From: Rubinisphaera italica | GTDB taxonomy: Bacteria > Planctomycetota > Planctomycetia > Planctomycetales > Planctomycetaceae | Assembly: GCF_007859715.1 (NCBI RefSeq) | Contig: NZ_SJPG01000001.1 | Location: 868,001-932,000 of the forward strand | DNA: 64,000 nucleotides | Reading direction: 5' to 3' | Shown here: positions 40,128 to 50,741 of the stretch, piece by piece | Layout of the letters: the number at the start of each line of letters is the position of its first letter | How positions within the stretch are numbered: the first letter of the stretch is position 1 | Made by a program: the position numbers and the translations under genes | Notes under the pieces: model-generated | Told to the model about the DNA's origin: nothing | What the model saw: the letters and a program-made list of their open reading frames with translations, nothing else | Database searches by the model: none

Positions 40128-40964
40128 TTAAACCGACTCTTTATTTTCAGTACTCTCCTTCTCAGGCGGCTGCCAATCCCCCCAGTGGCTCAGATAATGC
40201 TCAAAAGCTTTGCAGTCAGCTGCTCGTTTTTCCAGATAATTCTTTGTTTCGACAACTCGCTCATGCTCTTCGTCCAATGTCAGTTGTCCGGTGAGGACGC
40301 GGGTTCTCAGGAACACAAAATAGGTGTCGAGCACATCGCACATGCAGTAATCGTTGATTTCTCGAACCCCGCCATTGTCGTACATATCCTGAACCTGGGA
40401 GCCATCAATTCCCGTTTTTCCAGGTTTCCCAATGATATTGGCCAGGACATTCAGTCCTCCCTGTAGCCGACTCGCTCCAAAATTGGACATCATGTCCATC
40501 AAATCGAGATGGCTGCTCGTGTTGTAGCGATTGCGGGCCTGATCGAATGAGCGACCACTCACCTGAAACCAATCGGGCAGCGATAACCCAAATCGATATG
40601 CGGAGAGTTCCATTAAGGGAAGATCGTAACCCCGACCGTTGAACGTCACAAACGTTGGGCGCTTATAGTGTCGCCATCCCTGCCAGAAAAGATTCGTAAT
40701 CGAAGCGGGGCGATAATCGGGATCATCCAGCACGACGATATCATCCAGATGGAAATCCTGAGTGACTTTAGCGATTGCGACCGAGATTGGCAGCATGAAG
40801 GTGTGGGCAATAAAATCGCTCCCCTTTTCCTCCATCAATTCCTGACGATAACGTGCGATCGCGGCATCGCCTGAGAGTTCCTGATCGGGATATTTCAGCT
40901 TGGAGATCAGGTCGCCATCGGCGACGGCTTCGACATCAAAAATCAGCCAGCCGATGTCCGACAT
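40128..40964 (-). CDS. Predicted 3'-5' exonuclease related to the PolB exonuclease domain
   Basis: A 278-residue RNase H-like exonuclease (the DNA_pol_B_exo2 group). Metal-binding acids are visible in [13 protein letters not shown] (Asp and Glu of motif I), [17 protein letters not shown] (motif II Asp) and [17 protein letters not shown] (motif III Asp). There is no polymerase domain, so it is a free-standing nuclease, presumably in DNA or RNA processing in the cytoplasm. It is not in an operon; it is convergent with the cold-shock gene and divergent from moxR. Confidence 0.85.
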   Translation of the reverse strand: MSDIGWLIFDVEAVADGDLISKLKYPDQELSGDAAIARYRQELMEEKGSDFIAHTFMLPISVAIAKVTQDFHLDDIVVLDDPDYRPASITNLFWQGWRHYKRPTFVTFNGRGYDLPLMELSAYRFGLSLPDWFQVSGRSFDQARNRYNTSSHLDLMDMMSNFGASRLQGGLNVLANIIGKPGKTGIDGSQVQDMYDNGGVREINDYCMCDVLDTYFVFLRTRVLTGQLTLDEEHERVVETKNYLEKRAADCKAFEHYLSHWGDWQPPEKESTENKESV

Positions 40965-41110
40965 GAATATGCTTTCAGGAGAGGAATTGAAATGATGAGT
41001 GAATTCCCGGTATTATATTGAAAATACCCTTTCGATTCCAAACCAGTTGATTCCTGACGCACGATTTCGAGGCGACTCAGGGCCAATCTGGATGAGTACT
41101 TCAACACGGA

Positions 41111-42190
41111 ATGAGTCACATGATTGAACCCGGCTTCACTTCTGAACCGATTGATTTGGATTCCAACAGTAAAGCAAAAGAGGCGCAGGCGATTAAAGGT
41201 CTGGTGAACGCTTCGAGCCGGATGAAGGAAGAAATCGGCAAAGTCATCGTCGGCCAGCAGGATGTGGTTGAGCAACTATTGATTGCTCTGCTGTGCCGGG
41301 GGCATTGTCTGCTGGTTGGTGTGCCCGGACTGGCAAAAACGTTGCTCGTGAGTACGGTCTCTCAGTTGTTGCATTTGTCGTTTCGCCGTATTCAGTTTAC
41401 TCCCGACCTGATGCCCTCGGATATTACAGGGACGGATATTCTGCAGGACGATCCTGAAACAGGCCGCAAGCAATTTCAGTTTATGCCGGGACCGATGTTC
41501 TCGCATATCCTGCTGGCCGATGAAATTAATCGAACACCACCGAAGACTCAGGCGGCTCTGTTGGAAGCGATGCAGGAAAAGCATGTGACTGTTGGCACGA
41601 ACACCTATCGATTGCCGGCTCCATTTTTTGTACTGGCGACTCAAAACCCGATTGAGCAGGAAGGAACATATCCTCTACCTGAAGCTCAGCTTGATCGCTT
41701 CATGTTCAATACGATTGTCGATTATCCCACCGCCGAGGAAGAACTCGAAATTCTCATTCGGACAACTGGCGATGCTCCACCCAAGCTGACACCGATTCTG
41801 AATGATAAGCAAATTCTGGCTTTGCAGGATGTGGTTCGTAAGGTCCCAGTCGCCGAGCATGTTTTCATGTATGCTCGCGACCTGGCGCGTGCGACACGAC
41901 CTGGAGAAGCGGAGGCTTCTTCGTTTGTGAAAGAATATCTCAGCTGGGGAGCGGGACCACGAGCCGGGCAGAATCTGATTAATGGAGCCAAGGCTCGCGC
42001 GTTATTGCATGGTCGTTTTCATACAACGACTGAAGATATCAAAGCGGTCGCTCATCCGGTATTACGACATCGCATTGTGACGACTTTTCAGGCGGACAGT
42101 GAAGGGATTTCGACGGATGATGTGATTACGCAATTGCTTAAAGATGTGCGTATGCCGTTGGATAAGCTGTCGAAGAAGGCGGGTGTTTGA
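41111..42190 (+). CDS. MoxR-family AAA+ ATPase
   Basis: A 359-residue chaperone-like AAA+ ATPase. Walker A is [11 protein letters not shown], Walker B is [24 protein letters not shown] (split by residues about 138-160), and sensor 1 is [27 protein letters not shown] (about 175-197). The C-terminal lid follows. MoxR proteins often mature or activate enzymes together with von Willebrand A-domain proteins and DUF58 proteins, but none follows here: the gene is single and ends in a hairpin and a terminator. The client is unknown. Confidence 0.93.
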   Translation: MSHMIEPGFTSEPIDLDSNSKAKEAQAIKGLVNASSRMKEEIGKVIVGQQDVVEQLLIALLCRGHCLLVGVPGLAKTLLVSTVSQLLHLSFRRIQFTPDLMPSDITGTDILQDDPETGRKQFQFMPGPMFSHILLADEINRTPPKTQAALLEAMQEKHVTVGTNTYRLPAPFFVLATQNPIEQEGTYPLPEAQLDRFMFNTIVDYPTAEEELEILIRTTGDAPPKLTPILNDKQILALQDVVRKVPVAEHVFMYARDLARATRPGEAEASSFVKEYLSWGAGPRAGQNLINGAKARALLHGRFHTTTEDIKAVAHPVLRHRIVTTFQADSEGISTDDVITQLLKDVRMPLDKLSKKAGV

Positions 42191-42203
42191 ATTTGAATGG
42201 TCG

Positions 42204-42288
42204 GTTGGGTTAGCGAAGCGTAACCCAACGATTCATCCATTGACCATAAAATGGAAGGGACGGTTCTGCTTTGAACCGTCCCTTTTTT
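42204..42288 (+). terminator. Hairpin plus rho-independent terminator after moxR
   Basis: GTTGGGTTA/TAACCCAAC (42204-42229) is followed by a stronger terminator AAGGGACGGTTC/GAACCGTCCCTT with T6 (42255-42288). The first hairpin may be an interspersed repeat. Confidence 0.85.
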
Positions 42289-42312
42289 CGTATCATTTGG
42301 AGCTGAATACTC

Positions 42313-43245
42313 TTATTCGCGGGCGAAGTCGAACATTGGTGTCGAGAGGTATCGTTCGCCGGAGTCGGGTAGGACGACGACGATGGTTTTGCCTTTGGAT
42401 TCCGGACGGGCAGCGACTTTCAGTGCGGCTGCCATGGCGGCTCCACAACTAATGCCGCAGATGATTCCTTCTTCGATTGCAACTCGGGGAGCCATTTCCA
42501 GAGACTCTTCATCAGTCACCTGGACGACTTCATCGACGAGCGACATGTCGAGGACATCGGGAATGAAGCCGGCTCCGATTCCCTGAATTTTGTGTTTGCC
42601 GGGAGAGCCGCCCGAGAGGACCGGACTGCCTGTTGGTTCTACGGCGATCGATTTCACGGGGTGCTTTTTCTCTTCTTTGAGATAGCGGGTCACGCCGGTG
42701 ATCGTCCCTCCGGTGCCGACGCCTGCTACAAAGATATCGAATTTGCCATTGGTATCTTCCCAGATTTCCGGGCCTGTTGTCTTAAAGTGAATGGCAGGAT
42801 TCGCAGGATTCTTGAATTGCTGAGGCATGAAGTATTCAGGGTTCTCTGCGATTTCGGTCGCCGTATTGATTGCGCCCTTCATGCCGTCTGCTCCGGGAGT
42901 GAGATGCAGATTGGCTCCGAAGGCACGCAGCATCATCCGACGTTCAACAGACATCGTGTCTGGCATACAGAGTGTGAGATCGTAGCCACGGGCGGCACAG
43001 ACGAAGGCCAGAGCAATTCCGGTGTTTCCGCTGGTCGGTTCGACGACTTTCATACCCGGTTTGAGCTTGCCGGATTGCTCGGCTTCCCAAATCATGTTCG
43101 CGCCAATTCGGCACTTCACGCTGTAGGCGGGGTTTCGCCCTTCGATTTTCGCCAGAACTGTGGCTTCAAGTCCCTCGGTCAGTCGGTTGATTTTGACGAG
43201 TGGTGTCCGTCCGATTGTAAGCGAATTGTCTTCAAAAATTGGCAC
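42313..43245 (-). CDS. cysK: Cysteine synthase A (O-acetylserine sulfhydrylase)
   Basis: A PLP enzyme making cysteine from O-acetylserine and sulfide in the cytoplasm. PLP lysine is in [16 protein letters not shown]; the [11 protein letters not shown] loop binds substrate; [13 protein letters not shown] binds the PLP phosphate; [17 protein letters not shown] is also typical of CysK. At 310 residues it is full length. It starts with GTG at 43245 behind a strong GGAGGAA. No sulfate assimilation gene is adjacent. Confidence 0.95.
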   Translation of the reverse strand: MPIFEDNSLTIGRTPLVKINRLTEGLEATVLAKIEGRNPAYSVKCRIGANMIWEAEQSGKLKPGMKVVEPTSGNTGIALAFVCAARGYDLTLCMPDTMSVERRMMLRAFGANLHLTPGADGMKGAINTATEIAENPEYFMPQQFKNPANPAIHFKTTGPEIWEDTNGKFDIFVAGVGTGGTITGVTRYLKEEKKHPVKSIAVEPTGSPVLSGGSPGKHKIQGIGAGFIPDVLDMSLVDEVVQVTDEESLEMAPRVAIEEGIICGISCGAAMAAALKVAARPESKGKTIVVVLPDSGERYLSTPMFDFARE

Positions 43246-43443
43246 TGCGTTTCCTCCGTGTCTTTGGCAAGCGAATACTGTCTATCCTGAGATCATCAGC
43301 CTGTTCAGTGCATTTTTATCATCTGAGTCCATCCAGGCAATGTGATTCCGAACGGCTGTCTCTCCGGATTATCGGCATAATCGGCAGAAAAGGCAAATAT
43401 TTTCCAGTCGTTTTCGTTTTACCGCAAGAACAGAGAAAAGATT

Positions 43444-43519
43444 TACAAGCACGAAGCGCAAGCGAGTGAGTCAACAACTCATCATCGAAAGACACACTCG
43501 CTTGCGCTTCGTGCTTGTA
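43444..43519. repeat. Palindromic repeat, CGCAAGCGAGTG family, copy 3
   Basis: Best preserved copy: arms 43444-43471 and 43493-43519 are near-perfect complements with the core GAAGCGCAAGCGAGTG. It begins 9 bp past the stop of the minus-strand thioredoxin-protease gene. Confidence 0.92.
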
Positions 43520-43528
43520 TATTAGTGA

Positions 43529-45313
43529 TTATTGGCGAAGTCGGCGATAAGGTTGTGCGACTGAGTACTCTGTTGGCAGCGTTTCTGAGCGGTCTTCTTC
43601 GCGGAGTTGACGTGTCACGGGAGCAACGGGCATGGTTGCGGTGAAGCCGACTGGTCGGGTGACAGGCGGTTCCATTGAGAGTGGACGATTTGTCGCCACA
43701 GATTGTGACGGGCTAATTTCTCCTGTCAGATCAGCCAACAGGCGAGCGGTGGCTGCTGGGATGATGACAACCTGAGTTTGGCCAGGTGCATTTGGCTTTT
43801 CGATGATGATCGTCAGCTTTGCGCCTTCAGCATTATTCAGAGTCTGCAGCATTTGGTTCGTGTATTGGGGATCAATTGCTGGTGCACTGACGGAACCGTT
43901 TCCGCCATTGTTGGCAGAAGCGTTATTGCTCGAAGCCATCGTGTTTGCGAATGCCTGGTCAGTCGAGTTACTGGAAAGAAAAGCTGCAGCGGGGGCGTTG
44001 GGTTGATTGGCATTCGTTTCGACCAGAATTTGATTTTCACCGGTCGCATTATTACGACGAATAATATGAGTCAGCCCGCAACCTTCGAGCAGTTCCACAA
44101 CGGGATTCAAACCGCAGTACAGACCTCGTTTTTCTTTAGGATCAGCTGCAATGCAGACGCCCACAATTTCATTGTTTTCGTTGAACAATCCGCCGCCAGA
44201 GCGTCCCTGTACGGGAACTCCAGTGCATTCGATGTTGTCTGGGCCGGTGTAACGGTTCAGGGAAGTGACCTGCAGATTTTCGACGGTCGGGTTCTGACCG
44301 CCACTGCAGCCAACACTGATCACGTTTTGTCCCTGTTTCAGTGAAGTGGGGGCTTGGGCAAGTTTTGCGACAGGAAGAACTCCGTCAGTGGGCAGTGAAA
44401 CCAAACCGACATCAGCGTCAAGATCGTACTTCTCGACTTTGCCGACGAAGCTTTCGAAGCGATCGTCGACAAAAATATCGATATCGACTTTGGAAGATTC
44501 GGAAAGGGAGCGGAAAATGTGGCCGCAGGTTAATACATATGTGAGGCCGGGCTTTGACTCGATGACTGTGCCGGAACCGTAGTTGATTCCCTTTTCATCG
44601 CGAATTCTTAAGCGGACATTGGCAGCAGCGGAGTTGACATGGGGTGTCGGACTGGTGACGTTAGTTCGTTCATCGAATTGAGCACGAATGACGGGATTGT
44701 TTTGAGTATTAGAGGCTACCACAGCCGAGTGGGCGACAGGTTGAGTGGTATTCATATCCGGGAAAGGTTGAGGAGAGTTTAAGACTGCAGGAGTTTGAGT
44801 TTGAGCTTGAGCAGCCATTGTCTGTTGTGGTGGCTGTGGATTCATGTTCGGGAAAGCTCCTGGTTGACCAAGATTGGGTTGTTCATAACCCGTATTCCCG
44901 CGCGATTGTGATTGCAGTCCGCTTCCCTGTTGAGCAGAATTGGAGGCAATCATCGACTGTTGAGCAGCTGGTTTTTCCTGAGGAATGGAAGCGAGCATGC
45001 GTCGCAGTTGATGTTCTGAAGTGCGACCGACTTCGCGGCCAACTTCGCGGCCATCAACAACCAGGACAAAAGCCGGGATGGAGGTGACGGAGTATTGTCG
45101 AGCCAGATTCGGATTCTGGTCAATATCGACCTTCTGAATCGGAAATCCCTCTCGTTCCAACTTGTGAACAATGGGACTCATTTGCTGACAGGGACCGCAC
45201 CACGTGGCGGTGAAATCGTACAGAACTGCTTTTTGAGCATGAGCCTGATTGGCAATTGCGAGAGCAGACAAGACGGCGATCGAGAAAACGATCGGACGGG
45301 CAGTATATTTCAT
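43529..45313 (-). CDS. Exported thioredoxin-trypsin-like protease fusion
   Basis: A 594-residue exported protein combining two enzyme folds. A signal peptide (1-26, NQAHA-QK) is followed by a thioredoxin domain with WCGPC at 38-42 and VTSIPAFVLVVDG (cis-Pro). A Gln/Pro/Asn-rich linker (about 110-225) leads to a trypsin-like serine protease domain (about 232-410) with His265 (LTCGHIF), Asp301 (DLDADVGLV) and Ser372 (QGRSGGGLF). The last 180 residues are low in motifs. GGAG precedes the ATG. The combination suggests a periplasmic quality-control enzyme that reduces disulfides and cleaves substrates. The protease could alternatively be self-regulatory. Confidence 0.88.
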   Translation of the reverse strand: MKYTARPIVFSIAVLSALAIANQAHAQKAVLYDFTATWCGPCQQMSPIVHKLEREGFPIQKVDIDQNPNLARQYSVTSIPAFVLVVDGREVGREVGRTSEHQLRRMLASIPQEKPAAQQSMIASNSAQQGSGLQSQSRGNTGYEQPNLGQPGAFPNMNPQPPQQTMAAQAQTQTPAVLNSPQPFPDMNTTQPVAHSAVVASNTQNNPVIRAQFDERTNVTSPTPHVNSAAANVRLRIRDEKGINYGSGTVIESKPGLTYVLTCGHIFRSLSESSKVDIDIFVDDRFESFVGKVEKYDLDADVGLVSLPTDGVLPVAKLAQAPTSLKQGQNVISVGCSGGQNPTVENLQVTSLNRYTGPDNIECTGVPVQGRSGGGLFNENNEIVGVCIAADPKEKRGLYCGLNPVVELLEGCGLTHIIRRNNATGENQILVETNANQPNAPAAAFLSSNSTDQAFANTMASSNNASANNGGNGSVSAPAIDPQYTNQMLQTLNNAEGAKLTIIIEKPNAPGQTQVVIIPAATARLLADLTGEISPSQSVATNRPLSMEPPVTRPVGFTATMPVAPVTRQLREEDRSETLPTEYSVAQPYRRLRQ

Positions 45314-45850
45314 AGATTTCTCCGGGAATCCATTCGCCAGGAGCGGCAGACTGGTAAGTTTGCATCGAATCGACAGCGATGGTTACGTCGTTTCGAAAAA
45401 TTCAATCGCTGATGAAAACCTGTTCTGAAATAATTTCCAAGACTGATTTTCATCAGAGTCTGTAAAGCCGATGATCCATCACCGGTTTGTAGACTTTACA
45501 TCGCCTTGGCGGACACTATTACAATTTTCAAACCATGAAAAGAGGAACTTGTAAATCCGACAATAGGCGAATAAAATTTTAACTCCTTGCCTAGCAATTA
45601 CTTACACGTATTACGCAATTTATTGACGTTCATTAAATTGCAGATTAAGAGGTTAGTATGCAGAACCAGTGCCGATTTGACAGGAAATTGATCAAACCGG
45701 ACGAAACTTGCAAATATCGCTGCAAAATTGCTGTTCTCGACAGTCTTTTGGCGATAGGATGCATCAATCCTTCCTGAATTGTCCTGCCTTTGACGACAAC
45801 AGCTTCGTCTCCATTCTGGAAATTACAAAATATTTGGAGGTTATTTCACA
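45314..45850. promoter_or_regulatory. Intergenic region with operator-like inverted repeat
   Basis: No gene was seen in these 537 bp between divergent genes. An 8-bp inverted repeat GCAATTTA-11-TAAATTGC lies at 45615-45641 in an AT-rich stretch and may be a regulator site or part of a promoter. Confidence 0.35.
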
Positions 45851-46561
45851 GTGAATGTATTTTTCACACAATTTGCAGAGATGAAAATGTTCTCTCTGCT
45901 CTCTCTCGCCACGGTTTTAATATTTGGACTGATGATTGGATGCGCTAACGAAGCGGAAATCAGTTCTTACACAACACCAAAACCTGAAGATGTGCATGCA
46001 GAGAATCATCTGGCAGAAAGTGAACGTCCCGAGCGAACCGCTCCGGCGATGACTCCGCCAGCTCAAGCAGAACAAGCAGCCAAGCCCGCTCGAATGTATG
46101 CGGCTATCGTGCCCAATGGCGATCAAAACTGGTTTTACAAGATGACTGGTCCCGTTGAATCCGTTGGACAAATTGTCCCACAACTGGCTGAATTCGTCAG
46201 TTCGGTCACATATAATGAGGGAAAGCCGGTGTGGACTTTACCGGAGGGCTGGCAGGAACAGCCGGGCAATCAGTTTCGTTATGCGACATTAGTTGTGCCA
46301 GTCGGGGATGCCACGCAGGAATTTACGGTTTCGGCATTGCCAGCATCGGGAGATATTACGACCGATGTCGTGATTAATATCAATCGCTGGAATGGTCAAT
46401 TGGGGTTGGGAGAAATTACAACTTCAGATCTCGAATCAGCCGGAGAAGATCCCACTGCCAAGCTTGCGAAAATGAAATCTGGTGAGCAGGCGATTTACAG
46501 CATCAATATTGTTGGCGAACAAAGTTCAGGCGGCATGGGGCGACCACCGTTTGCAAGATAG
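45851..46561 (+). CDS. Lipoprotein of unknown function upstream of ccs
   Basis: A 236-residue lipoprotein with lipobox LMIGCAN. A GTG start at 45851 has GGAGG 10 bases upstream; an ATG at 45881 would give a more usual leader (KMFSLLSLATVLIFGLMIGC) but lacks a good ribosome binding site. After a Pro/Ala-rich linker, the domain from about 85 to 225 has the look of a conserved fold (NWFYKMTGPVESV, WTLPEGWQEQPGNQFRYATL, INRWNGQLGLGEIT), but I cannot name it. It precedes the cytochrome c biogenesis gene by 185 bp and a palindromic repeat, so linked function is only a guess. Confidence 0.75.
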   Translation: MNVFFTQFAEMKMFSLLSLATVLIFGLMIGCANEAEISSYTTPKPEDVHAENHLAESERPERTAPAMTPPAQAEQAAKPARMYAAIVPNGDQNWFYKMTGPVESVGQIVPQLAEFVSSVTYNEGKPVWTLPEGWQEQPGNQFRYATLVVPVGDATQEFTVSALPASGDITTDVVININRWNGQLGLGEITTSDLESAGEDPTAKLAKMKSGEQAIYSINIVGEQSSGGMGRPPFAR

Positions 46562-46571
46562 TCAATAACAT

Positions 46572-46656
46572 GTAGGACAGGCTTCCAGCCTGTCTGTATC
46601 GACTCGGCATGACTTAATTTTATGGTTGACTTAGATCGGCTGGAAGCCTGTCTTAT
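46572..46656. repeat. Inverted repeat, GACAGGC family
   Basis: Starts GTAGGACAGGCTTCCAGCCT, itself a palindrome, and closes with GGCTGGAAGCCTGTCTTAT (46638-46656). It lies about 10 bp past the lipoprotein stop. The hairpin at 19654 shares the GACAGGC/GCCTGTC core. Confidence 0.82.
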
Positions 46657-46745
46657 CTGATATTTAGTCATTCAATGCCATCGAGGACATAAATCATAAT
46701 TCACATCGATCATCGCATCGATGTTAGCCAGTTCGGGAACGACTC

Positions 46746-49700
46746 ATGGCCAGTGTTCAGGAAACTCAATCATCATCGCTCGACGAGACGCAATTCTCGG
46801 AGGGTGTCGCTGCCTTTCGCGAGGCCGTTAAACCGCTCGCCTCACTCAAGTTGAGCGTCTTTCTCTTCGCCTGCGGCATCTTTCTGGTGCTGGCGGGTAC
46901 GCTCGCTCAGGTTGAGAAAGATATCTGGGATGTCGTCGCCGGCTATTTCCGCTGCTGGGTCGCCTGGATCGATTTCCAGGTTTTCTTCCCGAAGACCTGG
47001 GTTCCCAATATGCAGAACATTCCGGGGGGCTTCTGGTTTCCCGGTGGCTGGATGATTGGGGGCTTGATGGCGATCAATCTCCTGACTGCTCATGCTTTGC
47101 GATTCAAAGTGCAGGCTAAAGGAACCCGCATGGTATGGGGATTGATTGTCACGGCACTGGGGATCGTCCTCACATGGGCAATGATTGAATTTGGGACCGC
47201 GCGCGAAGCGGTCTACGAAACGGCTGGTCTGGATTTCTCGACTTACTGGAATCTGCTCTGTTACGGTTTGCTCGTTCCCGCCATCGGGTGCGGAATAGCA
47301 GCCAGTTACCAGGCGAATGACAAATCCAAACGAGCTGAGTTCTACACATATTCCGTCATTGGACTCATCCTGTTGGGTGTCTCATCATTTCTGATAGCTG
47401 GTGGGGAATCGGTCCGTTTGAACAATTCCGCCATGCGTATTTTATGGCAATTGATTCAAGCAACTGTTGCGGGTGGCGTTTTATTGGGAGGCTGTTTGCT
47501 GCTGTTTAAGAAGCGAGCCGGGATCGTGTTGTTGCATGCCGGCGTGCTGTTGTTGATGGCTAACGAAGTTGTTGTTTACTCCCTGCACGATGAAGCCAAT
47601 ATGGTGATTGCAGAGGGTGAGACTACGAATTTTGTTCGAGATATCCGCTCTTCCGAACTGGCTGTCATCGATCATTCCGATCCGAAGGAAGATCGGCAAA
47701 CTGTTGTCCCGGATAAACTACTGGTCAAAAATGTTGATGCACAGACGCCGATTTCCAGTGAGCAGTTGCCGTTCGATATTAAAGTTCGCGAGTTCGTCAA
47801 AAATGCGGATCTGAAGCCTCGCACGAAAGAGGATGATAATCCAGCCGACTTCGGATTTGGTTTGACGCATACAATCGAACCAATGAAGCCCTCTTCCGGC
47901 ATGGACAGCTCAGCCGATTACGCTGGGGCCTACATCGATTTAATCGATAAGAAAACTGGCGAAACAATTCACACATTACTCGTATCGGCTCTCGCCTCTC
48001 AGGTCGATCGTCGGGATACGGTTATGATCGGCGACAAAGAATACGAAGTGGCTCTGCGTTTCAAGCAGAACTACAAACCGTTTTCAATACACCTGATCGA
48101 CGTTCGCAAAGATGATTACATTGGCACCTCAACGCCAATGAACTACTCGTCTGAAATTCGCCTGGTCGATAAAACTCGCAATGAAGATCGGCACATCAAA
48201 ATCTGGATGAATAATCCTCTGCGTTTTGCAGGCGAAACATTCTACCAGAGTGGATATCAGATGCTTGGGGACAAAGAAGTGACGACCCTGCAAGTCGTCA
48301 CCAATGAAGGCTGGATGATTCCGTATGTCGCCTGCATGATTGTGGCGATTGGGATGTTGTATCAGTTCACGCTCACCTTGCTGCGATTCCTGAATCGTTA
48401 CGCTTCCGGTCGGCTCTCTGGTATGAACGAAGCTGGCGATGAAGACGAGCATTTCGGTTCTACCGGATTCGTGACTAATTATATCCCTGCAGTCGTATTG
48501 ATGGTTCTGTGCGGCTATTGGTTGGTTTCACTCTCGAAAGTACCGGCTCCTGCGGCTGATGAATTTAACTATTATGAGTTCGGGAAAATCCCCGTCGTTT
48601 ATGATGGACGAATAAAACCAATCGACACCCTCGCTCGCAACACATTGCGAATTCTCAGTAACCGTGAAACAATACGTACTGAACCGGAATACGAAGACGG
48701 TGAAGATAAGTCCGATGATGAAGGCAAAAAAGCCCAGACGATTCTCGGAACGCAGTGGCTGCTCGAACTCGCTTCCGGTTCACGCAAAGCTCTTGAACGC
48801 CCAGTAATTCGCATCGACAACGACGAGATTCTTTCAACACTCAAACTCGAACGTCGAAAGTCTCATCGGTTTTCGCTGGCAGAAATTCAACCGAATATCC
48901 AGGAACTGGCCAAGGCAGCTGGGGAAGCTCGGGAACTGCAAGCCAAGTCGCCGGAATCTCTCTCAATCTATCAACGAAAATTGCTCGAACTGGAAAACAA
49001 AATCGGCCGAGTCGATCTCGTAACGCTTTCATTCATTTCACCAGCGATTGATCTCTCCAGCGACAAAGTGACTGAGCAATTCATGTTCGCACTCGCTCAA
49101 ACGAAACGACTGGATGAACGTCAGCCCCCCTTGTTGATTCCTCCCGTTCCCGAGGCCATGGGACCAGAGGATGCGAATCTCAAGCGGGATCAGTGGGAAA
49201 CCTATTCCAAGGCATTCTTACGCGACATTATTTATCCGGGTGCATTCAAGTCGGAACCAAATCCGTTTTCGGGGAAGTTCTCGGAAATTATTCTGGCGTA
49301 CCAGGATCAGGATCCTCAGGCATTTAATCAGGCTGTGCGGGATTATCAGAAGCTGCTCAAGGAATATAAAATTGAGAAAGTCAGCGTGCCTAAATTGGCC
49401 AATGAAGCACGGTTCAATAATTTCTCACCGTTTTTCTATCCCGGTTTCCTTTACATTTTCGCTTTCGTTGTGACAGCAGTCAGTTGGATGTTGCCTCAGA
49501 TCGATCGACCGGCAAACCGTGCTGCGATGGGCTTGATCCTGCTCACATTTGCAGTGCACAGTTGGGCGATCTGGATGCGAATTCAGATTTCTGGGCGACC
49601 ACCCGTTACGAATTTATATTCCTCTGCCGTCTTCATTGGCTGGGCAGGCGTGCTGTTTGGTCTGATCAGTGAATGGATTTTCAAGCGGGGTATCGGAAAT

Positions 49701-50480
49701 GTCGTCGCTGCAGTGGCCGGATTTGCTTCGCTTTGGATCGCTCATGGATTGGCAGGTGATGGTGATACCTTTACGGTTCTGCAGGCCGTACTCGATACGC
49801 AATTCTGGCTCAGTACACATGTTGTCTGTATTACTCTGGGATACACAGCAACTTTTATTGCTGGATTACTTGGCATGTATTATGTCTGTCGACGAAATCC
49901 TCTGGCGATGCTGGCGCTGATCGCTGCAGCCGGATGTGCGGTCGGTCTTAAAGAATACAATTCGATCCCTCTCGTTTTACGAAACCTGGGACCATTCCTG
50001 CTGGCAATTCCCCTGAGTATCATTCCACTGGCCCTCCTTACGGGCGCACCGCAGTTAAAATTGCCGACCTCGCTGGAGAAGCAATTGCCACGCATGATCT
50101 ACGGCACACTCTGCTTCGCCTTATGGTTCAGCTTTGTAGGAACCGTTCTGGGTGGCCTATGGGCAGACGATTCCTGGGGTCGTTTCTGGGGCTGGGATCC
50201 GAAAGAAAACGGAGCCTTGATTATTGTTCTCTGGAATGCCTTGGTCCTGCACGCCCGCTGGGATCGCATCGTGGGAGATCGTGGGCTGGCGTTACTGGCC
50301 ATTGGTGGAAATATTACGACTGCCTGGAGTTGGTTTGGAGTCAACGAACTTGGAGTTGGACTACACGCATACGGCTTCACCGAAGGTGTGTTATTCAATC
50401 TGTCCTTGTTTGTCTTCAGTCAACTGACGTTGATTGTGATTGGACTTTGGGGGTCATCTCCCAAACCAGAGAATTCATAA
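46746..50480 (+). CDS. Fused ResB-CcsA cytochrome c biogenesis protein (System II)
   Basis: A 1244-residue membrane protein that should export haem and attach it to CxxCH motifs of exported cytochromes. The N-terminal half is ResB/CcsB-like: helices near 32-52, 100-150 and 195-275, a large periplasmic region, and another helix near 525-545. The C-terminal part is CcsA/ResC-like, with NLYSSAVFIGWAGVLFG, an STHVVCITLGYTA helix (His ligand region), and the haem-binding WWD-type segment containing WGWDPKENGALI, followed by LHARW. Fusion into one chain is known from other bacteria. Three PSCyt1-type proteins in this window carry CxxCH motifs and are possible substrates. Confidence 0.92.
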   Translation: MASVQETQSSSLDETQFSEGVAAFREAVKPLASLKLSVFLFACGIFLVLAGTLAQVEKDIWDVVAGYFRCWVAWIDFQVFFPKTWVPNMQNIPGGFWFPGGWMIGGLMAINLLTAHALRFKVQAKGTRMVWGLIVTALGIVLTWAMIEFGTAREAVYETAGLDFSTYWNLLCYGLLVPAIGCGIAASYQANDKSKRAEFYTYSVIGLILLGVSSFLIAGGESVRLNNSAMRILWQLIQATVAGGVLLGGCLLLFKKRAGIVLLHAGVLLLMANEVVVYSLHDEANMVIAEGETTNFVRDIRSSELAVIDHSDPKEDRQTVVPDKLLVKNVDAQTPISSEQLPFDIKVREFVKNADLKPRTKEDDNPADFGFGLTHTIEPMKPSSGMDSSADYAGAYIDLIDKKTGETIHTLLVSALASQVDRRDTVMIGDKEYEVALRFKQNYKPFSIHLIDVRKDDYIGTSTPMNYSSEIRLVDKTRNEDRHIKIWMNNPLRFAGETFYQSGYQMLGDKEVTTLQVVTNEGWMIPYVACMIVAIGMLYQFTLTLLRFLNRYASGRLSGMNEAGDEDEHFGSTGFVTNYIPAVVLMVLCGYWLVSLSKVPAPAADEFNYYEFGKIPVVYDGRIKPIDTLARNTLRILSNRETIRTEPEYEDGEDKSDDEGKKAQTILGTQWLLELASGSRKALERPVIRIDNDEILSTLKLERRKSHRFSLAEIQPNIQELAKAAGEARELQAKSPESLSIYQRKLLELENKIGRVDLVTLSFISPAIDLSSDKVTEQFMFALAQTKRLDERQPPLLIPPVPEAMGPEDANLKRDQWETYSKAFLRDIIYPGAFKSEPNPFSGKFSEIILAYQDQDPQAFNQAVRDYQKLLKEYKIEKVSVPKLANEARFNNFSPFFYPGFLYIFAFVVTAVSWMLPQIDRPANRAAMGLILLTFAVHSWAIWMRIQISGRPPVTNLYSSAVFIGWAGVLFGLISEWIFKRGIGNVVAAVAGFASLWIAHGLAGDGDTFTVLQAVLDTQFWLSTHVVCITLGYTATFIAGLLGMYYVCRRNPLAMLALIAAAGCAVGLKEYNSIPLVLRNLGPFLLAIPLSIIPLALLTGAPQLKLPTSLEKQLPRMIYGTLCFALWFSFVGTVLGGLWADDSWGRFWGWDPKENGALIIVLWNALVLHARWDRIVGDRGLALLAIGGNITTAWSWFGVNELGVGLHAYGFTEGVLFNLSLFVFSQLTLIVIGLWGSSPKPENS

Positions 50481-50741
50481 TAGCAGTATACGGTCGATGA
50501 GGATAAGTAAATGATGGGGTGAGTGTCTGTTGAATTGAAGTCCCCTTATCTCTTAAAATTTCGATACTATTGAACGGGGTAGGCGAGAACAGATAAGAGC
50601 CAACTAGAGTCGATTATCAAACTTTCTTGATGTGTTGTCTGTTCAAGAGTTCTCAAAACATCTCAACACAGGAGTATTGCTAGGCGTTCTAAGGGTAAAA
50701 TTGTTGGGTATTGGCAAGTTTTCCACACAAGCAATTGACAT

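Noticed and set aside
42204..42229. GTTGGGTTA hairpin considered as a separate small RNA
   Set aside because: It lies just past moxR and before a strong terminator; a 3' hairpin or repeat explains it.
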